Of a stretch of DNA of 64,000 bases, positions 16,930 through 25,933 are shown piece after piece. Each line of letters begins with the position of its first letter. Position 1 is the stretch's first letter. Source of the DNA: UM-FILTER-40-17 sp032251335 (GTDB lineage: Bacteria > Bacteroidota > Bacteroidia > Flavobacteriales > Flavobacteriaceae); NCBI GenBank assembly GCA_032251335.1, contig JAVVDW010000003.1, positions 1 to 64,000 of the forward strand, given 5' to 3'. The position numbers and the translations under genes were made by a program. The notes under the pieces were generated by a model that searched no databases, was not told the origin of the DNA, and saw only the letters and a list, made by a program, of their open reading frames with translations.

Positions 16930-17302
16930 TATGTGGTATTTTATACACGCATCTATTTACCGGCTCCGGTGCTTAGCATAGCCTTTAGATCTTCGGATTA
17001 TCCTAGCGATAACTGTTTAATCAAAAGCATAGTTAGGTCAAAAAGAACACCTCGGGTTCACAAAAAGCAGAAAGTATTTCATACAAACTTCAAAAAAGAA
17101 AAGGTTATCAAAAGCGAAATAGCAAACTATTTTCCGGTTTTAAGGTCTTTAAAAACAAGCCTCGACTAAGCTCGGCCTGACCACGAAGAGTACATAAGCA
17201 GCTTACGTAGAGAGAAAACTGACCTTAGGTTTATTACAAAAACACGATGAAAAACGTTTCGTTCTTTAAATCATTTCCACCCTATTCATGATAGACCAAA
17301 AT
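16930..17302. other. Intergenic region with a degenerate repeat, no supported gene
   Basis: An open frame at 16933-17169 (78 codons) has no recognisable domain, and its end overlaps a degenerate copy of the dispersed repeat (CCTCGACTAAGCTCGGCCTGACC, 17160-17182), so I do not call it a gene. The core GAAAAACGTTTCG near 17249-17261 resembles half of a LacI-type operator but is not a clean palindrome. Confidence 0.4.
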
Positions 17303-17333
17303 AAAAAAACCGCCTCAGTTAGTGAGGCGGTTT
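17303..17333 (-). terminator. Rho-independent terminator of the SusCD operon at 17372-21931
   Basis: On the minus strand AAACCGCCTCA-CTAAC-TGAGGCGGTTT forms an 11-bp stem followed by a T-tract. Confidence 0.85.
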
Positions 17334-17371
17334 CTTGAAATAAAACAGGAATATAAACGAACGCTAAAACA

Positions 17372-18910
17372 TTAATATCCTGGGTTTTGAACTAAAATAG
17401 GATTTGTAGATAAGGCTCCCGGAGGTATAGGGAACAACAAGAATGTCTCTGTTGAAGTCGGTTTTTGCTGGAAAGCATTCAAATACGTAGAAAAACGAAT
17501 TTGGTCATTACGTCTCCAACCTTCCCAGTAGAGTTCACGCGAGCGCTCTGCGAGCAACTCCGTTAAATCTACAGCACCGAGTGCAGGTGCGTTTCTTACG
17601 CTTCTCAAATCATTGACAATACCTAGAGCGGTTTGTGCATTAGGATCTGTACCGCCTCTCAAGATAGCTTCGGCTTTCATAAGGAGTACATCTGCATAAC
17701 GAACTAAAACATAGTCGTTTTCTGGTGAGTCTAGATTTTCAAAATCCATGGGGTATTTGATAACACGTAATCCTTGAGACTCATTTGAAGCTGTCAAAGA
17801 GAAGTTTTTGGTAAATACCAAGTCAGCACCCGGACGTTCCTTGATTTGATTTCCGTCCTTGTCAAATTGATTACCAATTAAGATACCAACATCTACGCCT
17901 GTTCTTCCATCCAACTCAGGAAATTCTTCGGTAGGCATACCTCTTCTGATATCACCTTCATCAAATGAATCATACAAATCGCCTAAGGCAACAAAGCCAT
18001 TCCATCCACCTGGTGTTTGGTTGTAGTGGAGCGTCATAAACCAACGTGATTGGCTATTGGATGAATTAACACCCCTGACGTTGTTCAGCACGAAAATATT
18101 TTCGCTTGATAGGGAACCGTTATCAGGGCGGAAGTTGTCAAAGTAGTCTGGATCTAAAGAAAACTGACCCGAAGCTATGATATCATTAGCGTAGCTAATT
18201 ACTGCATTCATGTCGGCAGCTTCAAAAGAGAAAGGCCCTACCTGAGCTCCGCCATTGGCTCCGGTTGCTTTGTAAACAGCACGGTTTAAATGTGCTTTCA
18301 TCAACATGGCACGGGCGGCATTTTTAGTAGCTCTACCGGCAGCATTAGTGTTGGGTAAATTAGCTAATGCATCCTCTAATTCGCTTATTACAAAATCAAT
18401 ACCGTCTGCTCTTCCGAAGAAAAGAGAGGGTGGTTGTGTCAAATCTTCTCCGGGTTCTCTTCCGAGTACCAAGCCCCAATTATCAAGAACAGTAAAGGAA
18501 AAGAAAGCTCTCAAAAACTTAGCTTCAGCTTCTTGTTGCGGTGTTGGCGAAAATTCCAAAACCTGAGTAGAGCGAAACACACCTTGCAACATAGAACCCC
18601 AAGAACTGTTCACAAAGTTACTTGAACTTGCCCAATTGTGTGTGTGCAAATCTCTCCAAACGCCACCGTCATCCCAGTCCGGTCCACGGGTAGGCCCGGC
18701 CAATTCGTCAGAAGTGTGTTGTGCTAAAGCCCAAATGTTGTCTTGGGTACCAAAAGCGTTTAGTGTTTGGTAGGCAGATGTCAAAACGTCTGCTGCGTCA
18801 CCGGCTTGTGCGGCAACAGCAGCCGAAACTGTGCCTTCCAGTTCCTCGTCTAAGCTAGTACATCCTACTAAAGAGAGTACAAGCATGGATAAAAACAAAT
18901 ACTTTTTCAT
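17372..18910 (-). CDS. SusD/RagB family nutrient-binding outer-membrane lipoprotein
   Basis: 512 residues with a lipoprotein signal (MKKYLFLSMLVLSLVGCTS, lipidated C17). SusD family features are the helical TPR-like regions (EAEAKFLRAFFSFTVLDNWG; ARAMLMKAHLNRAVY), the LRSVRNAPAL segment, and the C-terminal ERSRELYWEGWRRNDQIRF motif followed by FPIPPGALSTNP and the final NPGY. It is lipidated at the cell surface and acts as the lid over the SusC channel encoded 12 nt upstream. The glycan cannot be told from sequence. Being outside the maltose operons, it may handle a different oligosaccharide. Confidence 0.95.
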   Translation of the reverse strand: MKKYLFLSMLVLSLVGCTSLDEELEGTVSAAVAAQAGDAADVLTSAYQTLNAFGTQDNIWALAQHTSDELAGPTRGPDWDDGGVWRDLHTHNWASSSNFVNSSWGSMLQGVFRSTQVLEFSPTPQQEAEAKFLRAFFSFTVLDNWGLVLGREPGEDLTQPPSLFFGRADGIDFVISELEDALANLPNTNAAGRATKNAARAMLMKAHLNRAVYKATGANGGAQVGPFSFEAADMNAVISYANDIIASGQFSLDPDYFDNFRPDNGSLSSENIFVLNNVRGVNSSNSQSRWFMTLHYNQTPGGWNGFVALGDLYDSFDEGDIRRGMPTEEFPELDGRTGVDVGILIGNQFDKDGNQIKERPGADLVFTKNFSLTASNESQGLRVIKYPMDFENLDSPENDYVLVRYADVLLMKAEAILRGGTDPNAQTALGIVNDLRSVRNAPALGAVDLTELLAERSRELYWEGWRRNDQIRFSTYLNAFQQKPTSTETFLLFPIPPGALSTNPILVQNPGY

Positions 18911-18922
18911 TTTAATTTTTTA

Positions 18923-21900
18923 TTAAAAATTAGCAGTTAAACCAAATACCACAGAAGTAGATCTTGGAAAGGCGGTAGAGTCAATACCAAAAGAAGGTAC
19001 ACCATCCACACCTTTGTTTACGTTCACTTCAGGGTCAAATCCGTCGTAGGGGGTAATCACGAACAGGTTTTGTCCGGTTACGGTCAGTCTCAGCGAGTTG
19101 ATCCAAGATTGCTTCAATTGTTCAGAATCAAAAGTGTAACCTAAGGTAAGGTTATTTAATCTTAAGAAGTCACCACTTTTCAAATCTTTAGTCGAAAGTA
19201 TTGGACCTTCGTTATTAGCGGCTGCACTGTTGATGTTTGTAGTACTAGTGTTTTCACCACGTGCAATGGCACCTTTGGTAAACAACTGAGCTGCAGTGTT
19301 ATCAAAGATTTCAGCACCATAAGCACCGTTAAAGAAAGCACTCAAATCCCATTTCTTGTAGCTGAAATTTGCTTGAATACCAATTATGATATCCGGGTTT
19401 GGATCACCTACAAAAGCCCTATCAGACGTGCCTCCTGGACCATCAAAATTAGGATTGATAATACCGTCATTATTAACATCTCTAAAAATGGGTGCGCCGG
19501 CACTGTCATATCCTTCAAAGATAGGCAAGTAGAAAGAAAACAAAGCGGTATCGTCAAACAATAACTGACCAGTTTGACCTGTTAAGCTCTGTCCTGTAAT
19601 GGCACCTGTAGGGATACCGATAGGGAACTGTTTAGAAATACCATTAATTTCGTTATCCAAGAAACTCATGTTGTAGTTCAAAGAGAATTTGAAATCGCCG
19701 GTGTCTATAATATCGCCACTAAGCGAAATATCTACACCTTGGTTTCTCACGGTTACATCACTAAAGTTTTGCCAAAAGAAAACATTTGGCGCCGGTTGAA
19801 TAGCAGGTAAACGGAATAGAATGTCTGAGGTTTCTTTATAGTAATAGTCTATAGATGCTGTAAAACGGTCATTCAAAATACCTATGTCAACACCTATGTT
19901 TACTTGCTCGGTTTCTTCCCATTGCAGTTTGTCGTTGCCCACGTTTACTTGCTGTAAACCTAAACCGTCTGCTGTTGGTCCGAACTGTGTTTGTGAGTTA
20001 CCGGCATCAAATTCTTGGTTACCTGTGATACCATATCCTACTCTTAGTTTCAAATCGGAAACATAGTCAGGCAATCCCAACCATTCTTCTTTGTGCATTT
20101 GCCATGCCGCACCAAAGGAAGGAAAATATCCGTACTGCTCATCGGAACCAAATCGAGACGAACCATCAACCCTTAGGGTAGCTGTCAACAAATACTTATC
20201 GAATAAAGTTGCGTTGGCACGCCCAAAAAAGGATTGTAACTCGGATTTAGGTGCTGTGAAAGAACCTTGCTCAGATGGGTTAAAGGTAGAACCAAAACCA
20301 ATATTCTTAATCATCGTATTGGGATCAGAAATCGTAAAGTCTCTGGCGGTGGTAAAAGTACCTCTGCTTTCAAATAGCTGGTAAGAGTAACCTCCAATTA
20401 AATTGAGTTTATAATTATTCCCAAATTGCTTGTCCCAAGTAAGGGTGTTTTCAAACAAAATATTGCTGTTGGTAGCTGATAAGATATCTGCACGACCCCT
20501 GCCCAAAGTCTCATTGGTATTCAAATCTTTTGAAATGGCAATTCTTCTGTCTGCTTTGGCGTGGTCAACTGCTATATTTACCTGATAAGACAAACCGTCT
20601 ATAATTTGAACGCGTGCACCCAAGTTAGTGAAGACACGTGTTGTTTCAGTAATATCTTTATAAAGATCTATCAGAGCCAAGGGGTTACGTTGGTTGTCTG
20701 AAGGCTGAACAAAAGAGCCATCAGGATTTCTCAGGGCACGTGTGGGATTCCACTTTAGTGCAGAGGAAATCAAGTCACCTTCCGCACCGGCAAAGTCACC
20801 AATTGCTGCACGGTCATCTCGAACAAAAGAAGCGATGGTGTTGATCGTAAACTTCACACGGTCGTTAAATGCGTTTTGACTCAGGTTCAAATTGGTTGTG
20901 TATTTTTCCTGACCGGTATTTTTGATAATACCTTCTTGGTCAAGATAACCAACAGAAAAACGATAATTACCCGTATCACTACCTCCGGCGATAGAGATGT
21001 CTTGCGTTTGGGTAAAGGCTGTCTGCAATATGTTATTAAAAGGATCTAATCTTGCACCTTCATCTGCTGACGGATTACCTGCAGCAGTTGCTAATGCACC
21101 AAAATCTTTAGCTTCAATAACATCTAATCGCTCCGAAATATTAGCGAAAGAATAAGAACTGGAATAAGTAATTTGAGGCTTGCCGGATTTACCGCTTTTC
21201 GTCGTAATCAAGATAACACCATTGGCACCACGAGAACCGTAGATAGCCGTAGCAGAAGCATCTTTTAACACGTCAATGCTTTCGATATCTTGGGTATTGA
21301 TAAAGTTGAGTGGGTTTGTAGCACTAGAGTCACCAAAAGGACTGCCCGAACCGGGCGTTGGAGATCCACCGCTCAAAGGCACGCCATCTACTACTATCAG
21401 AGGATCGTTACCTGCCCTGATAGAAGATGTACCACGCACGCGAATGTTGGCTGCGGCCCCGGGCTCACCTGATGAGGTGGTGATTTGTACCCCGGAAACT
21501 CTACCTTGCAGGAGTTGGTCTGCTGAGGTGGTCACCCCTTTGTTAAAGTCTTCTGCTTTTACGGAAGCTACAGCACCGGTTGCGTCTTTTTTACGGACGG
21601 AGCCATAACCTACCAAAACTACTTCTTCCAAGGCTTGCGCATCTTCTTCCAAGGTCACATTCACGGATGAACGCCCACCTACAGGCACTTCAAGGGTTTT
21701 AAAGCCAATGTAGCTAAAAACCAATACTGCATCTGCCGGCACACCACTTAAGGTATAATTACCGTCAAAATCAGTCTGAGTACCGTTCGTTGTTCCCTTT
21801 ACCAATACGTTTGCTCCCGGGAGCGGACCGTTGGCATCAGAAACAGTACCCGATACGCTTTGCGCTTGTACCATGCCGTAACACAGCAAGGCACAAAAAA

Positions 21901-21931
21901 GGAAAACTCCTTTTCGTAAACTGTTCTTCAT
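18923..21931 (-). CDS. SusC/RagA family TonB-linked outer-membrane transporter
   Basis: 1002 residues. The signal peptide ends near VQAQ; then comes the carboxypeptidase-D-like regulatory domain (VSGTVSDANGPLPGANVLVKG, FDGNYTLSG, SYIGFKTLEV), the TonB box region (EEVVLVGYG), the plug (GVQITTSSGEPG, IRVRGTSSI, DPLIVVDGVPL, LKDASATAIYGSRGANGVILITTK) and the beta barrel ending PRSTSVVFGLTANF. It imports oligosaccharides together with the downstream SusD. The start at 21931 gives MKNSLRKGVFLF; an in-frame ATG 9 nt upstream is less likely. A LacI-type palindrome upstream suggests sugar-dependent control. Confidence 0.96.
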   Translation of the reverse strand: MKNSLRKGVFLFCALLCYGMVQAQSVSGTVSDANGPLPGANVLVKGTTNGTQTDFDGNYTLSGVPADAVLVFSYIGFKTLEVPVGGRSSVNVTLEEDAQALEEVVLVGYGSVRKKDATGAVASVKAEDFNKGVTTSADQLLQGRVSGVQITTSSGEPGAAANIRVRGTSSIRAGNDPLIVVDGVPLSGGSPTPGSGSPFGDSSATNPLNFINTQDIESIDVLKDASATAIYGSRGANGVILITTKSGKSGKPQITYSSSYSFANISERLDVIEAKDFGALATAAGNPSADEGARLDPFNNILQTAFTQTQDISIAGGSDTGNYRFSVGYLDQEGIIKNTGQEKYTTNLNLSQNAFNDRVKFTINTIASFVRDDRAAIGDFAGAEGDLISSALKWNPTRALRNPDGSFVQPSDNQRNPLALIDLYKDITETTRVFTNLGARVQIIDGLSYQVNIAVDHAKADRRIAISKDLNTNETLGRGRADILSATNSNILFENTLTWDKQFGNNYKLNLIGGYSYQLFESRGTFTTARDFTISDPNTMIKNIGFGSTFNPSEQGSFTAPKSELQSFFGRANATLFDKYLLTATLRVDGSSRFGSDEQYGYFPSFGAAWQMHKEEWLGLPDYVSDLKLRVGYGITGNQEFDAGNSQTQFGPTADGLGLQQVNVGNDKLQWEETEQVNIGVDIGILNDRFTASIDYYYKETSDILFRLPAIQPAPNVFFWQNFSDVTVRNQGVDISLSGDIIDTGDFKFSLNYNMSFLDNEINGISKQFPIGIPTGAITGQSLTGQTGQLLFDDTALFSFYLPIFEGYDSAGAPIFRDVNNDGIINPNFDGPGGTSDRAFVGDPNPDIIIGIQANFSYKKWDLSAFFNGAYGAEIFDNTAAQLFTKGAIARGENTSTTNINSAAANNEGPILSTKDLKSGDFLRLNNLTLGYTFDSEQLKQSWINSLRLTVTGQNLFVITPYDGFDPEVNVNKGVDGVPSFGIDSTAFPRSTSVVFGLTANF

Positions 21932-21989
21932 AATAAACATTTTAAATTAAACTCATTTGATTTTTGTTAATAATTCACTTCTCGTGGGG

Positions 21990-22018
21990 TAAAATTATCT
22001 AAATTTTGAGTTAACCAA
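21990..22018 (-). promoter_or_regulatory. Candidate promoter of the SusCD pair
   Basis: On the minus strand TTG (22018-22016), an 18-nt spacer and TAATTTTA (21997-21990), one base off TAnnTTTG, about 60 nt upstream of the SusC start. Confidence 0.4.
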
Positions 22019-22043
22019 CAACAGAAAGTAGTTAAAAGATAAT

Positions 22044-22057
22044 CGAAAACGTTTTCG
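22044..22057. promoter_or_regulatory. LacI-family operator-like palindrome
   Basis: CGAAAACGTTTTCG is a perfect 14-bp palindrome with the central CG typical of LacI/CcpA-type operators. It lies about 25 bp upstream of the candidate -33 box of the SusC gene. A LacI-family regulator is encoded at 36778-37788, so it could be the binding protein, but another LacI protein elsewhere is equally possible. Confidence 0.6.
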
Positions 22058-22060
22058 TGT

Positions 22061-22888
22061 TGATAACTCTGTCTAAACAATCAAATCCTCACTTTTTCTG
22101 AGCCGAAATTATCAAAAAAAATTGAACTGACAAGTATTATTACAGAATTATCATCTTTTTTGTGAAATGTGTTAAAAGTTGATAGTTAAATTATCGTTAA
22201 ACATTATGTTAACTTTAAGACCAAGTTCAAGATAATTGAACACATGTTAATTTTGTGGTAAAAGCCAAGGGGCGGGTGTAAGTTTTTTTCTTAAAATTTT
22301 GAATCCTGCATTTGTTAAAAAAAACGTGAACTTTCAAAAAACCATTTTTAAAATCAATAGCGTCCAAAACGATTTAGATTTATGCTTGTCAAGCATTAGT
22401 TTTATGGGCTAATAATCAAATATTTGAGTCGGGAGTTTGAAATCGGCCTACGATAAAAATATAGAAAATCAAGGAAGCAGCAGGGGAAAAAGATAAAAAT
22501 CTGTTTGAATTTCGCCTCGGGTGAGATGAGTTATTTTTATCTGTGGCTGTGGTTTCCGTAGCATTTTCTTATATTTTTATCGTCAGCCTAGCGTTTTTTG
22601 GTTCTTTTTTGAGCAATGCAAAAAAGAACATATAAATTCACTTTGGACAGGATTGTTTTAAAATCTAGTTTACGAGCAATTTGACAATCTCAAGATACAT
22701 TCATAAAATCATTGTCCTGCCAGGCACAGTCAAAAACACATAGAGCAATACGAGATACTTATTGTTTTTAAATACCGCTGTTGCATTTCCGAATGATTTT
22801 TTTGTTTATCCATCAAACCCGGAAAAAAAACCAAAATTTAAGCATTTTGTAAAAGTTTAAAATACCTTATTTTTACAAACAAAAAATT
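22061..22888. other. Long intergenic region containing a large imperfect inverted repeat
   Basis: About 830 bp without a plausible gene between the SusC start and menB. The only structure seen is an inverted repeat of about 150 bp at 22444-22593. No convincing menB promoter could be assigned. Confidence 0.5.
22444..22593. repeat. Large imperfect inverted repeat (hairpin or MITE-like)
   Basis: The outer arms match as ACGATAAAAATATA(A)GAAAA: left copy from about 22450, right copy (reverse complement) ending about 22585. A second inner match, AGATAAAAAT, occurs at the same distance inside each arm (near 22492 and 22538). Together they make a hairpin about 150 bp long with internal mismatches. 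Confidence 0.55.
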
Positions 22889-23710
22889 ATGGCACAAAGA
22901 AAATGGGAAACCCTCAAAACCTATTCAGACATTCTATTTGAATTTTACGAAGGCATCGCCAAAATCACCATCAACAGACCTCAAGTGTACAATGCATTCC
23001 GGCCGGAAACCAATTTTCAGATGTTGGAAGCCATGGACATTTGTCGTGAACGCCACGACATAGACGTGGTGGTCTTTACCGGAATCGGCGACAAAGCTTT
23101 TTGCAGTGGCGGCGATCAAAACGTCAAAGGAACGGGCGGCTATATAGGCGAAGATGGAGTGCCAAGGCTCAACGTACTGGATTTGCACAAAAAAATACGC
23201 GAAATTCCAAAGCCGGTCATTGCGATGGTCAATGGTTACGCCATAGGTGGTGGACACGTACTGCATGTGGTGTGCGACCTTACCATCGCTTCGGAGAATG
23301 CTATTTTCGGGCAAACCGGGCCAAAAGTAGGCAGTTTTGACGGCGGTTTCGGCTCCTCTTATCTGGCGAGACATGTGGGACAGAAAAAGGCACGTGAAAT
23401 TTGGTTTCTCTGCCAGCAATACTCAGCACAAGAAGCCTTGGATATGGGACTTGTAAACAAGGTTGTCCCGTTAGCCGAGCTGGAAGACACCGTGGTAGCC
23501 TGGTGCCAAATCATGCAACAAAGAAGTCCGTTGGCTTTGAGAATGATCAAACGCTGTATGAATGCAGAGCTGGACGGACAACACGGATTGATGCAGCTCG
23601 CCGGCGACGCCACCCTGATGTATTACCTGATGGATGAAGCACAGGAAGGCAAACGCGCTTTCCTAGAGAAGCGAGCACCCAACTTTAAACAATATCCAAA
23701 ATTCCCGTAG
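22889..23710 (+). CDS. menB: 1,4-dihydroxy-2-naphthoyl-CoA synthase
   Basis: 273 residues of the crotonase superfamily. MenB closes the second ring of the menaquinone precursor from o-succinylbenzoyl-CoA. Diagnostic stretches are the start of the fold ITINRPQVYNAFRP, FCSGGDQNVKG, the oxyanion-hole region GYAIGGGHVLHVVCDLTIA, and the MenB-specific GPKVGSFDGGFGSSYLARHVGQKKAREIWF divided over two strands. Length is normal. The stop codon lies 3 nt before menA, so the two are co-transcribed. Confidence 0.97.
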   Translation: MAQRKWETLKTYSDILFEFYEGIAKITINRPQVYNAFRPETNFQMLEAMDICRERHDIDVVVFTGIGDKAFCSGGDQNVKGTGGYIGEDGVPRLNVLDLHKKIREIPKPVIAMVNGYAIGGGHVLHVVCDLTIASENAIFGQTGPKVGSFDGGFGSSYLARHVGQKKAREIWFLCQQYSAQEALDMGLVNKVVPLAELEDTVVAWCQIMQQRSPLALRMIKRCMNAELDGQHGLMQLAGDATLMYYLMDEAQEGKRAFLEKRAPNFKQYPKFP

Positions 23711-23713
23711 CGC

Positions 23714-24637
23714 TTGTCAAAAAAACAAACACCCAAATACAAGGTTTGGCTCACAGCTGCCAGGCTTCGCACACTGCCCTTGTCTGTTTCGGGTATTTTG
23801 GTTGGAACGGCTGTCGCCATCAGTGAAAAAAGTTTCGACGGACTCATTTTTATTTTAGCACTGCTGACTACGATTGCATTTCAGGTGCTTTCCAACTTTG
23901 CCAACGACTATGGCGATGGGGTTAAAGGCACAGACAACGAAGACAGAATCGGCCCCAAAAGAGCACTACAAAGTGGTGCACTCAACCGCTCCGAACTCAA
24001 AAAAGGGATATTGTTGACAATTTTGATTTCCCTTCTTTTGGCTGGTTGCCTAATCTACGTTGCTTTTGGTGTATCGCATTGGCCATACGCATTGCTGTTT
24101 GTCTTGTTGGGCTTGGGTGCCGTGGGTGCCGCCATCAAATATACGGTTGGGCAAAACGCCTATGGATACAGGGGTTTGGGTGATCTTTTTGTTTTTTTGT
24201 TTTTTGGTGGTTTGGCCGTTCTGGGCACCTACTTCTTGTACACCATGAAGTTTTCTACAGCTTTGATGTTGCCTGCAGCGGCCATAGGTTTTTTGAGTAC
24301 GGGTGTTTTACACCTCAACAATATGCGCGACCGCCTGTCCGATCAAAAAGCCGGTAAAAATACTTTGGCGGTAAAGTTGGGTGAAGATACATCGAAAATC
24401 TATCATGCCTTTTTAATGCTGAGTCCGCTGTTTGCCATGGTTTTGTTTGCATATCTAAATCATTACAGCCCGGTTCAGTTTTTGTTTTTACTCGCTTTTA
24501 TACCCGTATTAATGCACTTGAAATTTGTACTTTCCAATAAAGAGCCCCAAAAATTAGATCCTGAATTAAAAAAACTGGCTTTGAGTACTTTTTTATTGGC
24601 TGTCTTGTTTCTAGTAGCGCAATTCTTACGTCTATGA
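23714..24637 (+). CDS. menA: 1,4-dihydroxy-2-naphthoate polyprenyltransferase
   Basis: 307-residue UbiA-family membrane enzyme that attaches the polyprenyl tail in menaquinone synthesis. The first Asp-rich motif is NDYGDGVKGTDNEDR, with GPKRALQSG after it; the second is NMRDRLSDQKAGKNTLAVKLG. About eight hydrophobic segments are visible. The start codon is TTG at 23714, 3 nt after the menB stop; no ATG is available before the conserved KVWLTAARLRTLPLS. The 3' end overlaps the next gene by 4 nt (ATGA). Confidence 0.96.
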   Translation: MSKKQTPKYKVWLTAARLRTLPLSVSGILVGTAVAISEKSFDGLIFILALLTTIAFQVLSNFANDYGDGVKGTDNEDRIGPKRALQSGALNRSELKKGILLTILISLLLAGCLIYVAFGVSHWPYALLFVLLGLGAVGAAIKYTVGQNAYGYRGLGDLFVFLFFGGLAVLGTYFLYTMKFSTALMLPAAAIGFLSTGVLHLNNMRDRLSDQKAGKNTLAVKLGEDTSKIYHAFLMLSPLFAMVLFAYLNHYSPVQFLFLLAFIPVLMHLKFVLSNKEPQKLDPELKKLALSTFLLAVLFLVAQFLRL

Positions 24638-24867
24638 CAGATACTTCGACATACATTCCTTTTTATAGCGGTTCGATGGTGTTGTGCCACGGTTTAAGCA
24701 CGGCTTTGGTCAGCAATGACATTCGCGTTATTGTAAAAGACGAGTACGAATCTGCACGGCTTGCTGGCTTTGGAAGCATTCCGGATTTGCAAACCATTTA
24801 CATTAGAGAAAAAGATTTGGCGGAAGCAGAAGACATCAAACTGTTTTATCTGAACAATCTGGGTTAA
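24634..24867 (+). CDS. DUF2007 domain protein
   Basis: 77 residues. The sequence PFYSGSMVLCHGLSTALVSNDIRVIVKDEYESARLAGFG, split into strand-helix-strand, followed by DLQTIYIREKDLAEAEDI, is characteristic of the small DUF2007 family (sometimes called putative signal-transducing proteins). The ATG overlaps the menA stop codon, so translation is coupled and the gene is the last of the menB-menA operon. Its function is not known. Confidence 0.85.
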   Translation: MTDTSTYIPFYSGSMVLCHGLSTALVSNDIRVIVKDEYESARLAGFGSIPDLQTIYIREKDLAEAEDIKLFYLNNLG

Positions 24868-25008
24868 TGCTATCGTGTTTGTATAATGCTTGTTGCAGTT
24901 AAAAATCCGAGGTTTTTCGTATAAGCATTAAAGTTAGCAAAAAAATACTAACTTTGGTTTAGGCACTTCAGCCACAATAAGCTATACACGGTGTAGTGTG
25001 TAGTGGTT

Positions 25009-25849
25009 TTATTTCAATTTGTCCGGATTTTTCCCGAGTTTCTTGGGTTCGGAACTCACTCTTCTTTCAAGCTTTTTAATATCTTCTTCAGCCGGTAGCT
25101 CCTCAGGTCTTATACCTCTTTTTAATAAGTATGTCTCTTACTCCACGATTATTTGTTATATGTTCTGCGGAAATTTGTCTTTCTGTTTTAAGACCTTTCT
25201 CTTTAGTGTTAAATACTGTAATTTCAGTCGCAAAATCTTTTGCTTTTATTGTAATTGTTGGTAGAAAATCTGCTAAAGCCCGGCTTCTAGGAACGCCCAA
25301 TTTATTTTTCATTTGTTGAGTCGTTTTCCCAAATAAGGCTTGGTCGCCTTTACTTCTAATTATTCCAAAATTTTTGTCATTACCTGTTTGTTCGTAGATA
25401 AGTTCAGATAATTCTTTTTCAGAAAATATTAACTTTTGTCTTGCTTGAAGTCTTTCCCAATCTTTAATTCTTTTTTCAATCACTTCAAATTTCCTTGTTT
25501 GGATAGCAAAATAATTTTGAGCGAATGCTATTTGTTCTTTTCTCGGGTCACCATTTTGAGCAATTAAATAACAAGCATATCTTGTAAGCATTATATCCTC
25601 AATCTCTCGTTCACTTCCAGAACCAAGTTTCACCATTTTGTTGACGTCAACAAAATGGTCTAAAATATCATTTCCAGTAGTTTCGCAAGATGTCTTTGCT
25701 TTTACCACTACTTTCTGAAAATTGCGCCATTCTGAATAACCTAAAAGATGCTGTATATCTCTTGCAAACCAAAATTCAACACCGTTTTCTGTTATTTGAG
25801 AATGGTCTTCAAAATTATTTGAAAGTGATTTTATTATTTCTGATTTCAT
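25009..25849 (-). pseudogene. dinD: DNA damage-inducible protein D, frameshifted near the C-terminus
   Basis: The N-terminal 240 residues (NGVEFWFARDIQHLLGYSEWRNF, ACYLIAQNGDPRKEQIAFAQNYFA, LGVPRSRALADFLPT, HITNNRGVRDILIKK) are clearly DinD of the BRO/P63C-related family. The frame then reaches a stop at 25103 after KKRYKT. If one T is removed from the five-T run at 25119-25123, the reading continues as KRGIRPEELPAEEDIKKLERRV and ends at a natural stop at 25009, which restores the expected family ending and length (about 280). This is either a real frameshift or a homopolymer sequencing error. DinD of E. coli is SOS-induced and inhibits RecA activity. No SOS box was identified. Confidence 0.85.
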
Positions 25850-25933
25850 ATCTTAAAAAACGAATTTTCAATATAATTTTAGTATTCGTTCGACATTACC
25901 CACAACGGTTTTTATCCCCCAATCTTTGAGCCG

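Noticed and set aside
16933..17169. A 78-codon open frame as a gene
   Set aside because: No recognisable domain, no promoter or start context, and its end runs into a degenerate dispersed repeat.
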